NCBI GenBank assembly: GCA_947034885.2
Contig: OX344749.2
Coordinates: 10,493,501-10,557,500 of the forward strand
Source: Thuidium tamariscinum
Taxonomy: Eukaryota > Streptophyta > Bryopsida > Hypnales > Thuidiaceae
Length of the DNA: 64,000 nucleotides
Direction of reading: 5' to 3'
Shown: positions 10,600 to 20,959 of the stretch, piece by piece
Position numbering within the stretch: the first letter of the stretch is position 1
Layout of the letters: each line of letters starts with the position of its first letter
Made by a program: the position numbers and the translations under genes
The notes under the pieces: generated by a model
Database searches by the model: none
What the model saw: the letters and a program-made list of their open reading frames with translations, nothing else
Told to the model about the DNA's origin: nothing

Positions 10600-12330
10600 C
10601 TCTATCCACCGAAAAGAAGGCAAAGAAAATTGCAAATGAAGAGCTAGACGTGGTGTACAAAGGATAGAAATACAGAGAGAAGGTGATTGAAGGGCAAAAG
10701 ATAGTTCAAGAAAAAAAACAATGCAACCCTATTGCTTGGTGCAGTAGCAAGGTAGTTTTAGTCTCTTGTTTTTGTCTAAACACTTCCAGACATCCCTAGT
10801 GCTCAGCATTTTTCTAATGATAAATACCCTAGTGATAACAATGATGCTAGTTTGATTGCAAGCAAGCTACACTTTTCCTTTGGTTTAGGTGACACTATCA
10901 TTTTGAGTACCAAATCATGACTAATCTCTATTTCGGAGGAGTTGGAAGAATTTGGCAACTCAAAATTAGTAGAAGTCCCAGACAACTCGGAGGGTTTTAG
11001 TGATGATCCTAATTTTCAATCTCCTCCATTAAAGCAAAGTGGTACAATTTGGACAAAGTCTAAAAGTTTGCACTCCAAAGCACTATAATAGACATTAAAA
11101 ATTTGAGATTGTTTGGACTACAAGATTGCTCTCGATAGAAGGAATTATGGCAATTGATGGAATCTTTCACATGGTGAAGTACAAAGTGTATAGTGTTGTG
11201 GATAGAAAGTCATGCATGATGGCTTGAAAATCAAGTATTTTTTTAAACATGATGGAAAGTGGATGACAAAAGAAAATCAACCACAATACGTAGTAAAGGG
11301 AGGCAAGCAATATATTGCTATACAATACAAGCACCACAAGCTCTACGTAGCGAAGCCCTTGACTGTAGTCTTGGAACAAACGAATGAGAGCACAACATTA
11401 GAAATTAGAAAAAAGAGGATCCAATTGGCCACCATATTTCAAATTTTTGTCTAACATTTGGTCATTCAATGTTGAAGTTTGGGTCCCATCTTTTTTTCTA
11501 CAAATTTTTGGATGTCCCAAACTTGCCAATTGCACATTGGTGCAACTCTTTTGGTTGGGTCATGGCCGGGTACATGTATATGCAACTTGTTGAAGAAACT
11601 AAGATGTTGTTAGGCTCAACTAGATTTGTTGTAGTAACAATTGATGAAGTCATTGCATTGGATAGCAATAGCTTTTTGTTTATCCATCCTTTCATTGTGC
11701 AAAATTGGTTTAGGATACTCTTGCTAATTTCTCTCTAGTGAGTGGAATATTCTTGTAATGTTGAAAAACTTCATTGAATTGATAATGGAGGCCATTAATT
11801 TGGAGGGAGGGCTTAGAATCAAAGTCTATAACTAAAAAAGTCTTGATTTTGGGGGCTAATACGGTTTCTATGCTCTAAGGCACACAATTTGGTGTGACAC
11901 AATAGATAAAAGAAAAACATGCGCCCTTTGTCATTGGTGTACGTCCATTAGGTAGTTCATTGGTGCAACTTAGCCTTTAAGGCCTTGTCCAATCTTTCTA
12001 TTTATGGTCACATTGAGGAGCTATTGTCTATTACTTATGATTCTAGGAGGCCATTGACACGCTTGTAAATTTTGCCCTAAAGCGGTATGTTTATATTTGA
12101 GATTTTGTAGCTACCATTAAAGAATACCAAGTTGATTTCTATCGTATGTACAAAGAGCAAGCTATGTCATATACCTCTGATGAATTTGGAATTTTAGTAA
12201 CCTCTTGGATTATATCCGTGAACAAATTGACATTAAGTACATGGAACATTTGAATGAGAACAGACACAACGGAGTTGCACTTTGGTGTTCATCTACTATA
12301 GTGAGTAGATCCATACAAAACACAAAGGGG
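10600..12330 (+). pseudogene. decayed hAT-type (DUF4371-like) transposase
   Basis: Several frames in succession read as pieces of one long transposase. At 11,469-11,738 the residues PNLPIAHWCNSFGW, then a YMYMQLVEETK helix, then FVVVTIDEV and FIVQNW follow the order I recall for the large hAT-related proteins of plants. The Asp in VTIDEV may be the first catalytic Asp. Upstream, 11,212-11,454 is a basic segment. Downstream, near 11,900-12,010, a piece resembling VIKEKHAPFVIGV and then LSIYGHIEELL appears in another frame. Frames shift and contain stops throughout, so no functional product is expected. Family assignment is from memory of motif order; a BLASTX search would test it. Confidence 0.65.
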
Positions 12331-12750
12331 CATCGGTGGATTGTATAGTATGGACACATTTACTTGAGAGGGTGAAGGTTCATTGCACTAGTAAGTACAC
12401 TTTTGATTCTAGTTACTCATGCTTGTGATGTTTCATTTGTTTTTCTCTTCATGTTTGCAATGTGTTAATGTAATGTGTAGGTAGTGCTTTGAAGGAGACA
12501 TTTTAGCCAAAACTATAATCAACAATGGAATTTGATAGTCAATTTGCAACTTCCTCCACTTCGGAATTAGCATCTATATAGTCATTTTTGTATGATAGTA
12601 CTCCCACCAATTCTTCACAACTTGCAAAAAAAAAATTCTTTTGTTTTTGTTTTTTGATACTAAATTATTCCCTAAAAAGGTAGCCCCAAATTGATGCCTG
12701 CTTGTCTTTGAAGGTAGCTTATTGCACTAAATTCCACAAACTACTAATTG

Positions 12751-13021
12751 TAGGTACACCCCAAAATGGCACCTGACCTTAAAGCGTCATCTACAATTTG
12801 CATACATTTCCAAAATCAGTCATGTACCCAGACTGTAGATGGCGCTTTCACAAACAGACTTTGACCGTTAGTAACTTTTGCATACGATATCCAAATCCTC
12901 TGTTCTTTGGTGCATTGGAACATGCTTTCACTCGCCACCAAGACTGCATAAAAATCTGAACATCATGATAACAGGACCTAGACACTGTAAGAATCAGTGG
13001 CGCTTTTGGGTGTACCCACCT
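12751..13021 (-). mobile_element. TA-flanked MITE family M, copy 3 (inverted)
   Basis: The reverse complement of family M, with the internal CATCTACAGTCTG-type inverted repeat now at 12,785-12,850. The right end GGGTGTACCCACCT is followed by TA at 13,022-13,023. The left end has lost a few terminal bases and begins GGTACACCCC directly after TA. Confidence 0.75.
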
Positions 13022-13029
13022 TACAGTAG

Positions 13030-14250
13030 TTTCTGGGATCCCAGCTCCAGCCCGTCCCTGAACTGCTGATGAGTGCTAAGGCAGGGCTGTCCTCCTGGAA
13101 TACGCCATGTGGGCGGTGCCGATTGACTCTTCCTTTCCTGCTCAATCAGTAGCGTGCTGCAGAGCTCATTCCTTTTGCAGCTGCCTCATCACCCAGACTC
13201 CTCCCTTTGACTTCTTATGATGGGAGGCTATTTTGGGGGGAGGGGGGCTGCAGGAGGTCCTCTAAGGGCCGTTTCCCATTGAGCACATGGACGTCTAGGG
13301 GCTTTCCACTGACGCTCCGCGCGGCCTGGACGTCCAGGCAGGGGTTCAGCGTCCAGGTCTTGTTTTCAGGAAATACAAACTTGGAGGGCCTGGAGGGTGG
13401 ACCGGACCCCTGTTTTGAGATACCGGACCAATTCTTCCACTACAAGGGCGAGGTCGACCAGCCAAACCAAGGTAACGGACAAAGCAAACCAGTGGAAATG
13501 GACAAGCTAAACCCGACCCAACAGATATGGATTCTCGAAACTTACCCGGAGGATGTGGATCCCGTTGTTCCATCCAGACGGCCCTCCAGCCCCTCGACGT
13601 CCAAGTGGGCAATGGAAACAGGCTCTACCTTCCATGCATGAAAAGGGATGAAATCGAAACTGTATGGATGAAATTCGATTTTCATCCAAACAGAGAGACA
13701 TCCAGTCGTCCCAAGCTCCAGCCAGAATATCTGGCCAACAATGTTCCATGCAAAAGAAAAAAACGCATTGCTTTTTAGCTAAAATAACCCGAGGAGGCCG
13801 GCTTTAGCATGCGAATAACTTATTACTGTATAGTTCGTAATCAGTTGATAGGATTTTAATATTAGGAAGGCACTGACTCCTCCGCCTCAGCCTGGCCTGC
13901 AGTTTCCTCGTGGTTGGGCGAGAGGGGAATCTCCTCCTCCTCCTCTGGCCCAGTCGTACGGGGGAATATACACCCCATTGTGAAATACTACTAAAATCCT
14001 GTATCTCAGGAATACTGACCCGCCGAGAACCAAGGGAGGAATAATAGCTCAGCTTCAGGCTGGCCCTGCCCTCAGCCTTCCTACCAAATACCAATCCCTC
14101 CCACTTGAACTGACGGACTCGAGCAGAATGTCTGAAAGGAGAGTTGCCGAGACCCGCCAAGGTGCCGGGCTGCCGGGGGGCGGGGCTTACCTCCGCTCGA
14201 CATGAGGAGCCGCCCGGGTCTTCAGATACCAAGCTCAGGCATGGACGTCA
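13030..14250. other. GC-rich island with overlapping open frames
   Basis: A block clearly richer in G+C than its surroundings. It holds a 144-codon plus frame (13,207-13,641), an 88-codon minus frame (13,346-13,612), an 83-codon plus frame (13,527-13,778) and a 142-codon minus frame (13,804-14,232). None shows a recognised domain. They overlap on opposite strands, and stop codons are rare at this composition, so I do not call genes. The island could be an exon-containing gene fragment or a transferred segment. It is followed by a 19-T run at 14,256-14,274. Confidence 0.4.
13268..13625. mobile_element. GC-rich TIR element
   Basis: Ends are inverted over about 35 bp. CCGTTTCCCATTGAGCACAT at 13,269 is matched on the opposite strand by CTGTTTCCATTGCCCACTTG read from 13,625. 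Both continue to GGACGTC.AGGGG. CTCTA lies near both outer edges (about 13,260 and 13,628) and may be a target duplication. A second GGACGTCCAGG lies inside at about 13,330. Class not recognised. Confidence 0.55.
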
Positions 14251-14529
14251 CATGCTTTTTTTTTTTTTTTTTTTCTTTTTACTTTTTGAGAAAGTGCCAA
14301 GATGGCGATCGGTTCAAATGTGGTGAAGCAGTGCATTTCTACATCCATTTGTCTTTTGGACTTGTAAACACTTTTCCATCATAGTCATACACTTTTTCAT
14401 CCAAATTTGGTGACTTCATCCATATTTTAAAGAAAATTGGAAATTTTCTGACAAAGAAAGATTACTTTTATCTTGCAAGAATAACATAACATTCAGTAGC
14501 AGGAAAGTAGACTGCCTCATTCTCGACAG

Positions 14530-14555
14530 AATGATGTGGAATATTCCACATCATT
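14530..14555. repeat. 26-bp perfect palindrome
   Basis: A perfect dyad with the core TGTGGAATATTCCACA, flanked by symmetric ATGA/TCAT bases. The same 16-bp core forms the centre of the 28-bp palindrome at 17,060-17,087. No spacer separates the halves, so it reads as a dyad site or cruciform rather than a MITE. Confidence 0.9.
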
Positions 14556-15505
14556 TCGTCACAATCAGTAACTACTGATTTGCATTCTCATTTGTGCAGG
14601 CAGGCATGGTAGGGTATGCATGTTCTGAAATTTAGCTGGGCAGGCCTAATTGGATGTTAATTGTCTTTGAGGCGAGTTAATTCAGTTCAGTGAACTAATA
14701 TTCAGCCTATTGTTAGGGCTTCAATGAAACTGAAATTTCAAACCAAACTTGTCAGGATGGAATTCTGCAATTTACTTCTGGTAGAAAAAAAGGCAGTCTG
14801 CTCTCTTGCTACTGAATGTTACGAAGACATTTATTTTGAAATGGTGCAATTTGGCCCCATGGTGTCGAGAGAAAAAGGGTTGGACATCACCCTCTACCTA
14901 AGAGAGAGTCAATTTTGCAAGTTAGAGCACCTCCAATGCTTTTCTTGAAAACAACACGGGAAATTGTAAGGCCTGGGTCTGTTGCCATAGCAAGGACCAA
15001 GTCAAGTTTCAGAACTTGAATCTCCTTAAATGTAGTAATAAGAACATCCTTATTATTGCATTGCAAGAGGCATAAATTGATAAATTGTCGAGCAAAGTGA
15101 TAGTTACTATCCCACAACAAGCACAACCATGTTCAAAAACTGATTGGCCATGGCCAAATTTGAAGAGTAGATGGGCCAAATGATGTGATTTGGGCTATGT
15201 GGTGTGTCCTTTTCACCCTGATTTTCAAGTATTGACCTCTAGTTGATCCTTAAATGAATTGGATTCCTTTCTTTAAAAAAATCAAATAGAATTTTCATAA
15301 GCATTTCATCTACAATAAAGTTTCTTTGTATCAAAAAGATAAAGGTGAATGAAACTTTCAACTTGATTTTTGCTATCAAGTGAAAAATGAACTTGACTAC
15401 ATCTACATGAGTTGGAGGACTACTGGCAATTCAAACCAATTTGAGTATACTTGTGAGGCAATGTCAGGTAGTCCTTTTTCTCATTTGGAAACAAATGAGA
15501 TGTTA

Positions 15506-16125
15506 GAGCATCCCCACACCAAAGACGACCAAATGGCCTGGCCAAGGACCACTTGCCAAGCCATTGACAAAGCCTAGGCCTGGCCAAAAAATTTGCCCCA
15601 CCCCACCCCAACCAACAAGCACAGGAAAACAACCTTTTGGATTCCAAAGTACCACATATTAAGTGCCAACAAAGCCAAACCCTTTTTAAATTCTAAAGTG
15701 CCTCGAAAGTAGAAATTAATTTTTTTTTACTCTCCAAATATTCTCCATTTAGAGCCTCCCCACGGGTTGGGAAGAAGAGAGGTGCAGGTAGGGATCACTT
15801 GCGAAGCCATCGAGCAAGCCTAAACCCGGCCAAATAAATTTGCCCCACCCCAATGTAGTGAACGAGCACAAGGAATAAACCATTTTCGGATTTCAAGGTG
15901 CTTTGTCATGGATTCCGAGAAAACAAACCCTCTGTTAATGCTAAAGTGCCTCGAAAGTAGGAATCAAGGAGTTTTAAAAGAAGCATACTGAGCCCAGCCG
16001 AGTTTTGTCCATTTGTCCAAGCCATCATTAAATTTGGCCGGGCCCAACCTTTCTTTTTGCTTGGCCGTGCGTGCTATGGGGCAATTTATTTGGTCAGGTC
16101 CCGTTTGCGCCCCATGGAGATGCTC
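15506..16125. mobile_element. TIR element with GAGCATCYCCA ends and internal duplication
   Basis: The left end GAGCATCCCCAC is mirrored by CCATGGAGATGCTC at the right, continuing into a GACCAAATGGCC / GACCAAATAAATTGCC block on opposite strands. TTA precedes the left end; the right flank does not match. The interior is a tandem duplication of about 245 bp: 15,540-15,715 and 15,785-15,965 share AGCCATYGA.., TTTGCCCCACCCCA and AAAGTGCCTCGAAAGTAG blocks. Similar GAGCATCTCCA termini are common in plant MITEs. Confidence 0.6.
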
Positions 16126-16129
16126 CGCG

Positions 16130-16690
16130 GCAGTTGTCAAAGAATTGAAGATGAGATTGTTCATGGTCTCATTTCAAATCCAAGTAAGCTGAAATTCCAC
16201 TTCTTGGTCGGCGTGCCTGCCCCTCTTCACTCTTCAGTTGGCGTGACGCACTCTTCATTTTGCAGTGCGGCAGTCAGCCACCACACGAGCTGGCCACATG
16301 TGAAGAGCACGCCAAAGAGCCCAGTTCTGTGCCTCTCTCATGCGCTGGTGGAAAGGGGCCCAGCCCGAGAAGCGGGGCCACTAACTTACTGTACTGGTTG
16401 CAGGGGCACATCCTGGACTGGCTTGCAGTGCACAATAAAAGCCTGGTGACTCCCTTCCGGAGAAGCATGCCATGAATTCAGCTCAGGAGTTCGATGTAGG
16501 CCAAGCTTATAGTCTGTGAGTGGGGGAAGAACTTACTTACTTTACAGTACAGTGCACGCTACAGTCTACTGTACAGGACAGGTGGGGGCAGGCTAGGGAA
16601 AGTTAAGTACCTGCGTGACTCCGTCCGGGAAAGAAGGAACTCCAGCTTTAAGGGAGGAGGCTCATTTACCGCTCATTTAAGAGCTGATCG
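16130..16690. other. GC-rich patch, no gene recognised
   Basis: Overlapping frames on both strands (16,057-16,449 plus, 16,260-16,475 plus, 16,274-16,468 minus) without domains. It contains a cluster of ACTTACTTACTTTACAGTAC-like and CTACTGTACAGGACAG words near 16,540-16,580. Confidence 0.4.
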
Positions 16691-16719
16691 CCCTTTTTCA
16701 TGTATTTCTTTGGATGCAA

Positions 16720-16910
16720 ATATTTTGAACTTATTTTTTTTCAAATTCTGAATTCATATCTCCAATCAGAGGCCCCAAATTAGTTCAAAGAAATGTAGAA
16801 GGTAAATTAGATTGGCACAAAATAGGAGTTTTTTGTTTTACTTGCACCCCCGGAATTACTTGGAGTGGCTGAGCAAGAGGGCCAGGGTGAATTGACCCCC
16901 TTATTGTCCC
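16720..16910. repeat. family T fragment with intact right end
   Basis: Shows GAATTCATATCTCCAATCAG, AGGCCCCAAATTAG, TACTTGCACCCC and GAGTGGCTGAGCAAGAGGGC in family T order, ending in GGGTGAATTGACCCCC. Confidence 0.5.
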
Positions 16911-17059
16911 GCCGGGGCAAACCCTGGAATTTTTTATTTTTTGCAAATTTGGAATTCATATATAGAATCAGAGCCTATAGAAGGACTGCCTTTTCCTTTG
17001 TGAAGTCCCCATCACCTAATTTCATCTGACATTTCTTGAAGTTTGCAACTTTAGTTACT

Positions 17060-17087
17060 AAATGGTGTGGAATATTCCACACCATTT
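17060..17087. repeat. 28-bp perfect palindrome
   Basis: A perfect dyad AAATGGTGTGGAAT / ATTCCACACCATTT, sharing the core TGTGGAATATTCCACA with the palindrome about 2.5 kb upstream at 14,530-14,555. Flanking sequences differ, apart from a nearby GTAGCAG-type word in both. Confidence 0.9.
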
Positions 17088-17224
17088 CATCTGCTGGGTA
17101 GCAGTGTGCCAGGCTGCTACTCAATGTTATGCTCAATTAGCTGAGAGGCATGAAGAAAATCCGAAATATACGACACAAAATAGAAGGCAATTTAGTCAAC
17201 ATGTTGTTGACTAGGGCAATAAGG

Positions 17225-17855
17225 GGGTCAGTTCTCCCTACCCGAGTAAGGGAGATCAGTTCACTGTGACCGTCACTCGACCACTTGGGAAAACGTTGGA
17301 CTTTTTTCTATTTTTTGCAAATAATTTTTATTTGCTAATTCTGAATTTATATTTGCAATTAGAGGCTCTAAACTACAGTAGCTAGGAGAAGAGTTCATGG
17401 TAAATTAAGGTCAATATGCCATTAACCGCACACTGCCTTGAACCGGACACCTGTTGAAAATACTTTTCTTGTCACACCACACAGGCACCGCACACCGCAC
17501 ATGCATTGCACAAGCACCACAAAAGCACTGCTCACTGTGGAGTGAAGGGTTGCAAGAACTTTTTCTGTTCAATTTTAGATTTTGTAACTTGAAGTTGAAA
17601 TAAAAATTGCAAAAATAAATCTTTTTGTGCATTTCTTTTTAGAATTGAATCTTAATGTGGCATTCAGTCATTCACTAATCAAGCCAACTTTGAGAGCATA
17701 CAAGTTTTTATAAGATTGTGGAGAAGTGTTTGAATTTAACCTGTGCGGTGATTGGCATGTCTACCTTAGTTAAGCACATAATAGGAGGCTTTTTGTTTTA
17801 CTTGTATCCCTTGAATTATTTGGAGTGGCTAAACAAGGGGGCCAATTTACACCAT
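17225..17855. repeat. family T copy, extended
   Basis: Begins near GGGGGTCAGTTCTCCC. It contains the TTATATTTGCAATTAGAGGC core at 17,350, and ends with GGAGTGGCTAAACAAGGGGGCC near 17,845. The extra 300 bp between core and right end (17,400-17,760) looks like an insertion of unidentified sequence. Confidence 0.45.
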
Positions 17856-17932
17856 GTGGGACTTGACTGAAACCATTGCTATAGACCTAGACGGAAGTTT
17901 AGAACTAGAAACTGGGGTGAACTAACCCTTAA

Positions 17933-18645
17933 CCCTTGAAGGATAACCACTTGTTTCAAGCCTTGTTGCTCATCACTCAATTTGTTGCCATTTTGGAACT
18001 AGATATGTATGAAAAAAATTTAATTTATTTTCAGAGATGAAATTACATGTCTTCTCTACTTCACAAAAAATTTAGATCTTTATGAGGAAAACTGATTTTC
18101 TTATGAATTTTTGAAGAAAAAGTAAAGATAAAATCACATTGAATAGAAAACTATCTCAAAAATCTGAAATTTTCACCATGTGTGTACATTACAGTGACAA
18201 ATATCATGGTGTAAACTCAATTTCCATGTGCTCCTATGATTAGAATACAATGGACATTGAAAATATAACCAAAGTTCAAATTGCAATAAAATATTCAATA
18301 TTACAAAAAATTTGAAAATTCTAATTGGAGTAGAAACTAGAGTAGATGACCTTCATTTTGGAAGTTGGGCTTGAACTCAAAAAATATCATTTTCAAGGAA
18401 AAATTTCACATTGTGAACAAGGAGCAAAATACACTGAAATGGCAAATTTTGCCATGATCCATTTTTTTTACTTACTTCTCATTCACGTGAAGGCAACACT
18501 AGCAAGACTACAAACTCAATTAGGTAATCTCTATAGCCCTCCATGAAAGGTCAAAAGCAAAAAATGTAAGGAAAATTGCTTTTTCTCTCTAGATGACTTT
18601 TTAGTCATCCAAACGCCACAAATTGGCACTAGTGGCATTTAGAGG
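17933..18645. mobile_element. TTAA-flanked element P4
   Basis: A 713-bp element bounded by TTAA at 17,929-17,932 and 18,646-18,649. The left end begins CCCTTGAAGGATAACC; the right end, on the other strand, begins CCTCTAAATGCCACTAG. Its right 640 bp recur in inverted orientation at 20,263-20,850. The right TTAA is also the left TTAA of P2 copy b. A 66-codon frame inside (18,346-18,546) has no recognised domain. Non-autonomous piggyBac-type is the preferred reading. Confidence 0.6.
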
Positions 18646-18649
18646 TTAA

Positions 18650-18871
18650 CCCTTGAACGATGACCTAATGGTTGTGGAAATCATGCATTTTGATATCGTG
18701 TGGCATCATCTACTTTGAATAAGTCAAGTGTACTCATTGGAAGTCTAAATACTATAGAAGATCTCCCCTTTCCACCCCTAACACTGAGAATGAATATTTG
18801 CACTTTTATCCTACAAGGGAAGATTCTTTGTCATTCATCGGACGCAAAATGTCCACCTTGGCATTTAAGGG
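18650..18871. mobile_element. TTAA-flanked element P2, copy b
   Basis: A 222-bp relative of 1653-1872. TTAA at 18,646-18,649 and a mutated TTGA at 18,872-18,875. Ends CCCTTGAACGATGACC and, inverted, CCCTTAAATGCCAAGG. It is inserted directly next to P4 with a shared TTAA. Confidence 0.65.
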
Positions 18872-19146
18872 TTGAATGTTTAAATCCTTCCATTGTTACA
18901 AACCTAGACGAAAGTTTAGAACTAGAACTAGAATGAATTAATCCTTCAACATCTAAATCCTTTTTTGAATTTTTGCTTATATCTTTGTACATAAATACCA
19001 TTGACTAGAATTTCATTACATTGGTCTTTAAAGAAGGTTGTCTTTTCAGTATTCAAGTATTACATTGGATGCATGAGAAGTTAGTTGGACAAAACAGAGC
19101 CTGCAAGCTCTCTATTCATTGCTCATATGGATGTTGGAGCGCTTAA

Positions 19147-19366
19147 CCCCTAAGTACCCCAACGCCCTAAATTTGGCCTCCTACTATGAGAGGTTTGATC
19201 ATTATAATATACGGTGAAATTTCCATAAGTTTTCCAAAAGATACCCTCTCTACCTCTCTTGCAATCTCAACGGTCATCTCTCTTGAATCTAATTTTTGAA
19301 TAGGTAGGATCACCTAGAGTGGCTTTTTCTAGTAGGCTTTTGGAATTCGTGCTGGACACTCAGGGG
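19147..19366. mobile_element. TTAA-flanked element P5
   Basis: A 220-bp segment between TTAA at 19,143-19,146 and 19,367-19,370. The left end is CCCCTAAGTACCCC; the right end, inverted, is CCCCTGAGTGTCCAG. The ends fit the P family but the interior does not visibly match P1, P2 or P4. A second TTAA follows three bases after the right one. Confidence 0.6.
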
Positions 19367-19782
19367 TTAAGGGTTAAATTACTTCCTTCATATTGCCGAC
19401 CTATGGACAGACGGCCGGCCACAAGGCACCAACTGTCCCAACTGAAGAAGCCTGGACTGGACTGTAGAAAGTAGGATCCAAAAATTACAATATTCCAATT
19501 TCAGGTCTCCTAAGGGGGATCAGAACAATGAAACTAGCCAGGAACTTTGAAAAGCTCCTAAAGGTAGGCTCAAAGGTTCATCAATTCACAAGCTGTAAAG
19601 TGCGTTGGAAAGACGGTAGAGTCCAATTTAGAATATAATAAGTTTTCATTACATTACAAAAGTATAGAGTCAGAGAATAACAAAATTTTGAAGGCAATAG
19701 AGTTAATTGTAAAGGAAATCTGGGTTTGAAATAGGGGTGTGAGAGGGAGGTATAATTGAGAATAGTAGAAAAGAAACACGGC

Positions 19783-19828
19783 ACCAAACTCCTTTGGACC
19801 TCAGTTTGGGTGGTCCAAGGAGTTTGGT
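19783..19828. repeat. short strong hairpin
   Basis: ACCAAACTCCTTTGGACC and GGTCCAAGGAGTTTGGT form an almost perfect stem (one bulged A) around an 11-base loop. It resembles a small-RNA precursor-sized stem but there is no evidence of expression. Confidence 0.75.
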
Positions 19829-19895
19829 CCTCTGTTTTTCCCAAACTCTGGCTCCTGGTCTAGCATTCCACCCACTTTATGATTAACTCTATTGT

Positions 19896-20180
19896 CTACC
19901 ATCTAATGTTGCCATCCTTTGCTAAAAGAATCGTATGCATTATGTTTTGCATATTTCTAATGAAGGTATGGAATGATTGTGGAGTTGCTCCAAAGATATT
20001 GTATTCCTTATTGATAGAATAGTTTGTACCAACATTTGTTTCTTATTTCTTGGGTCTATCACAATGCTACAACAAATCTTTGACAATCTTCCATACATTC
20101 TCTATGGGGTTCAATTCCTTAGAATTTGTGGGCCACAATAGTTTTGTTGCACTAAGATCTTGTCATCATTGCCATGGAAG
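19896..20180 (-). pseudogene. Tc1/mariner-superfamily transposase C-terminus, remnant
   Basis: On the minus strand one continuous frame reads ELNPIENVWKIVKDLL, then after two in-frame stops continues to a C-terminal NMQNIMHTILLAKDGNIRW and a stop at 19,896-19,898. The (D/E)LNPIENVW motif next to the third catalytic residue and the closing sMp-i--vi-AKGG-tRY-like tail are hallmarks of Tc1/mariner/pogo DDE transposases. A WPTNS piece precedes the motif as expected (W..-S.DLNP). Only about 90 residues are recognisable. The N-terminal and first two catalytic regions were not found, and the two stops show it is dead. Confidence 0.75.
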
Positions 20181-20262
20181 TAAGCTAAGATAGACTTAAG
20201 CACCATCTTCTATAAGTGTCAATTACCTATAGTGATTGCCCTAAAAAACAAAATCCTATTAA

Positions 20263-20850
20263 CCCTAGATTTCCACCAGTGGCATTCTGTGGCATTTGGA
20301 TGACAATTCATGGTCATAAGAAGATATTAACAATAGTTTTTTCATCCACTTTTTTTTAATGACCTTTCATGTTGAGTGACAAAGATTATCCAATTGAGTT
20401 TTTAGTCTAACTAATTTTTGTTTTCATGTAATTGAGGAGTAAATTTTTTTTTAAAACGGATGGCAAAATTTTGCAATTTTAGTGTATTTTGAGGAATTGA
20501 GTAAATCTGAAATTTCTCCTTGAAAATGACGTTTTTTGAATTTCAGCCCAACTAATGAAATGAAGGTCATCTACTCTAGTTTCTACTCCAATTGGAATTT
20601 TGGAAAAATTCATAATATTGAATATTTTATTGTGATTTGAACTTTGGCTCTATTTTCAATGTCCATAGTATTCTAATTATAGAAGGGCTTAAGAATTGAA
20701 TTCACTCTATAATGTTTGTCACTATAATGTACACACATAATGAAATTTTCAGACTTTTTGAGATAATATTCTATTAGATATGATATTTTCTTCACTTTTT
20801 CTTCAAAAATGTCCATAAAAATCAATTTTCCAATCTCTTTGCAAACAATA
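20263..20850. mobile_element. inverted partial copy of TTAA element P4
   Basis: Starts after TTAA (20,259-20,262) with CCCTAGATTTCCACCAGTGGC and runs as the reverse complement of the right-hand 600 bp of 17,933-18,645. For instance it contains the CATCTACTCTAGTTTCTACT block (20,562) matching AGTAGAAACTAGAGTAGATG at 18,329. The outer end near 20,850 is lost. The two P4 copies form an inverted pair around 1.6 kb holding P2b, P5 and the Tc1/mariner remnant. Confidence 0.65.
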
Positions 20851-20959
20851 AAAAAAAGACATCCAAAATCTTAGAACATATGTAGTTGTGAGGATGATTA
20901 CTAACATCCGTGTCAAACTTTGACCCACAAAATGACACTATACCAAGGGCTCAAAAACT

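Noticed and set aside
13207-14232. 142-144-codon frames as real genes
   Set aside because: They overlap frames on the opposite strand, cross a TIR-like element, and show no domain; stop codons are scarce simply because of base composition.
14921-15506. Element between the two TTAGAGCA words at 14,922 and 15,503
   Set aside because: The two words are in the same orientation and no inverted partner was found for the first.
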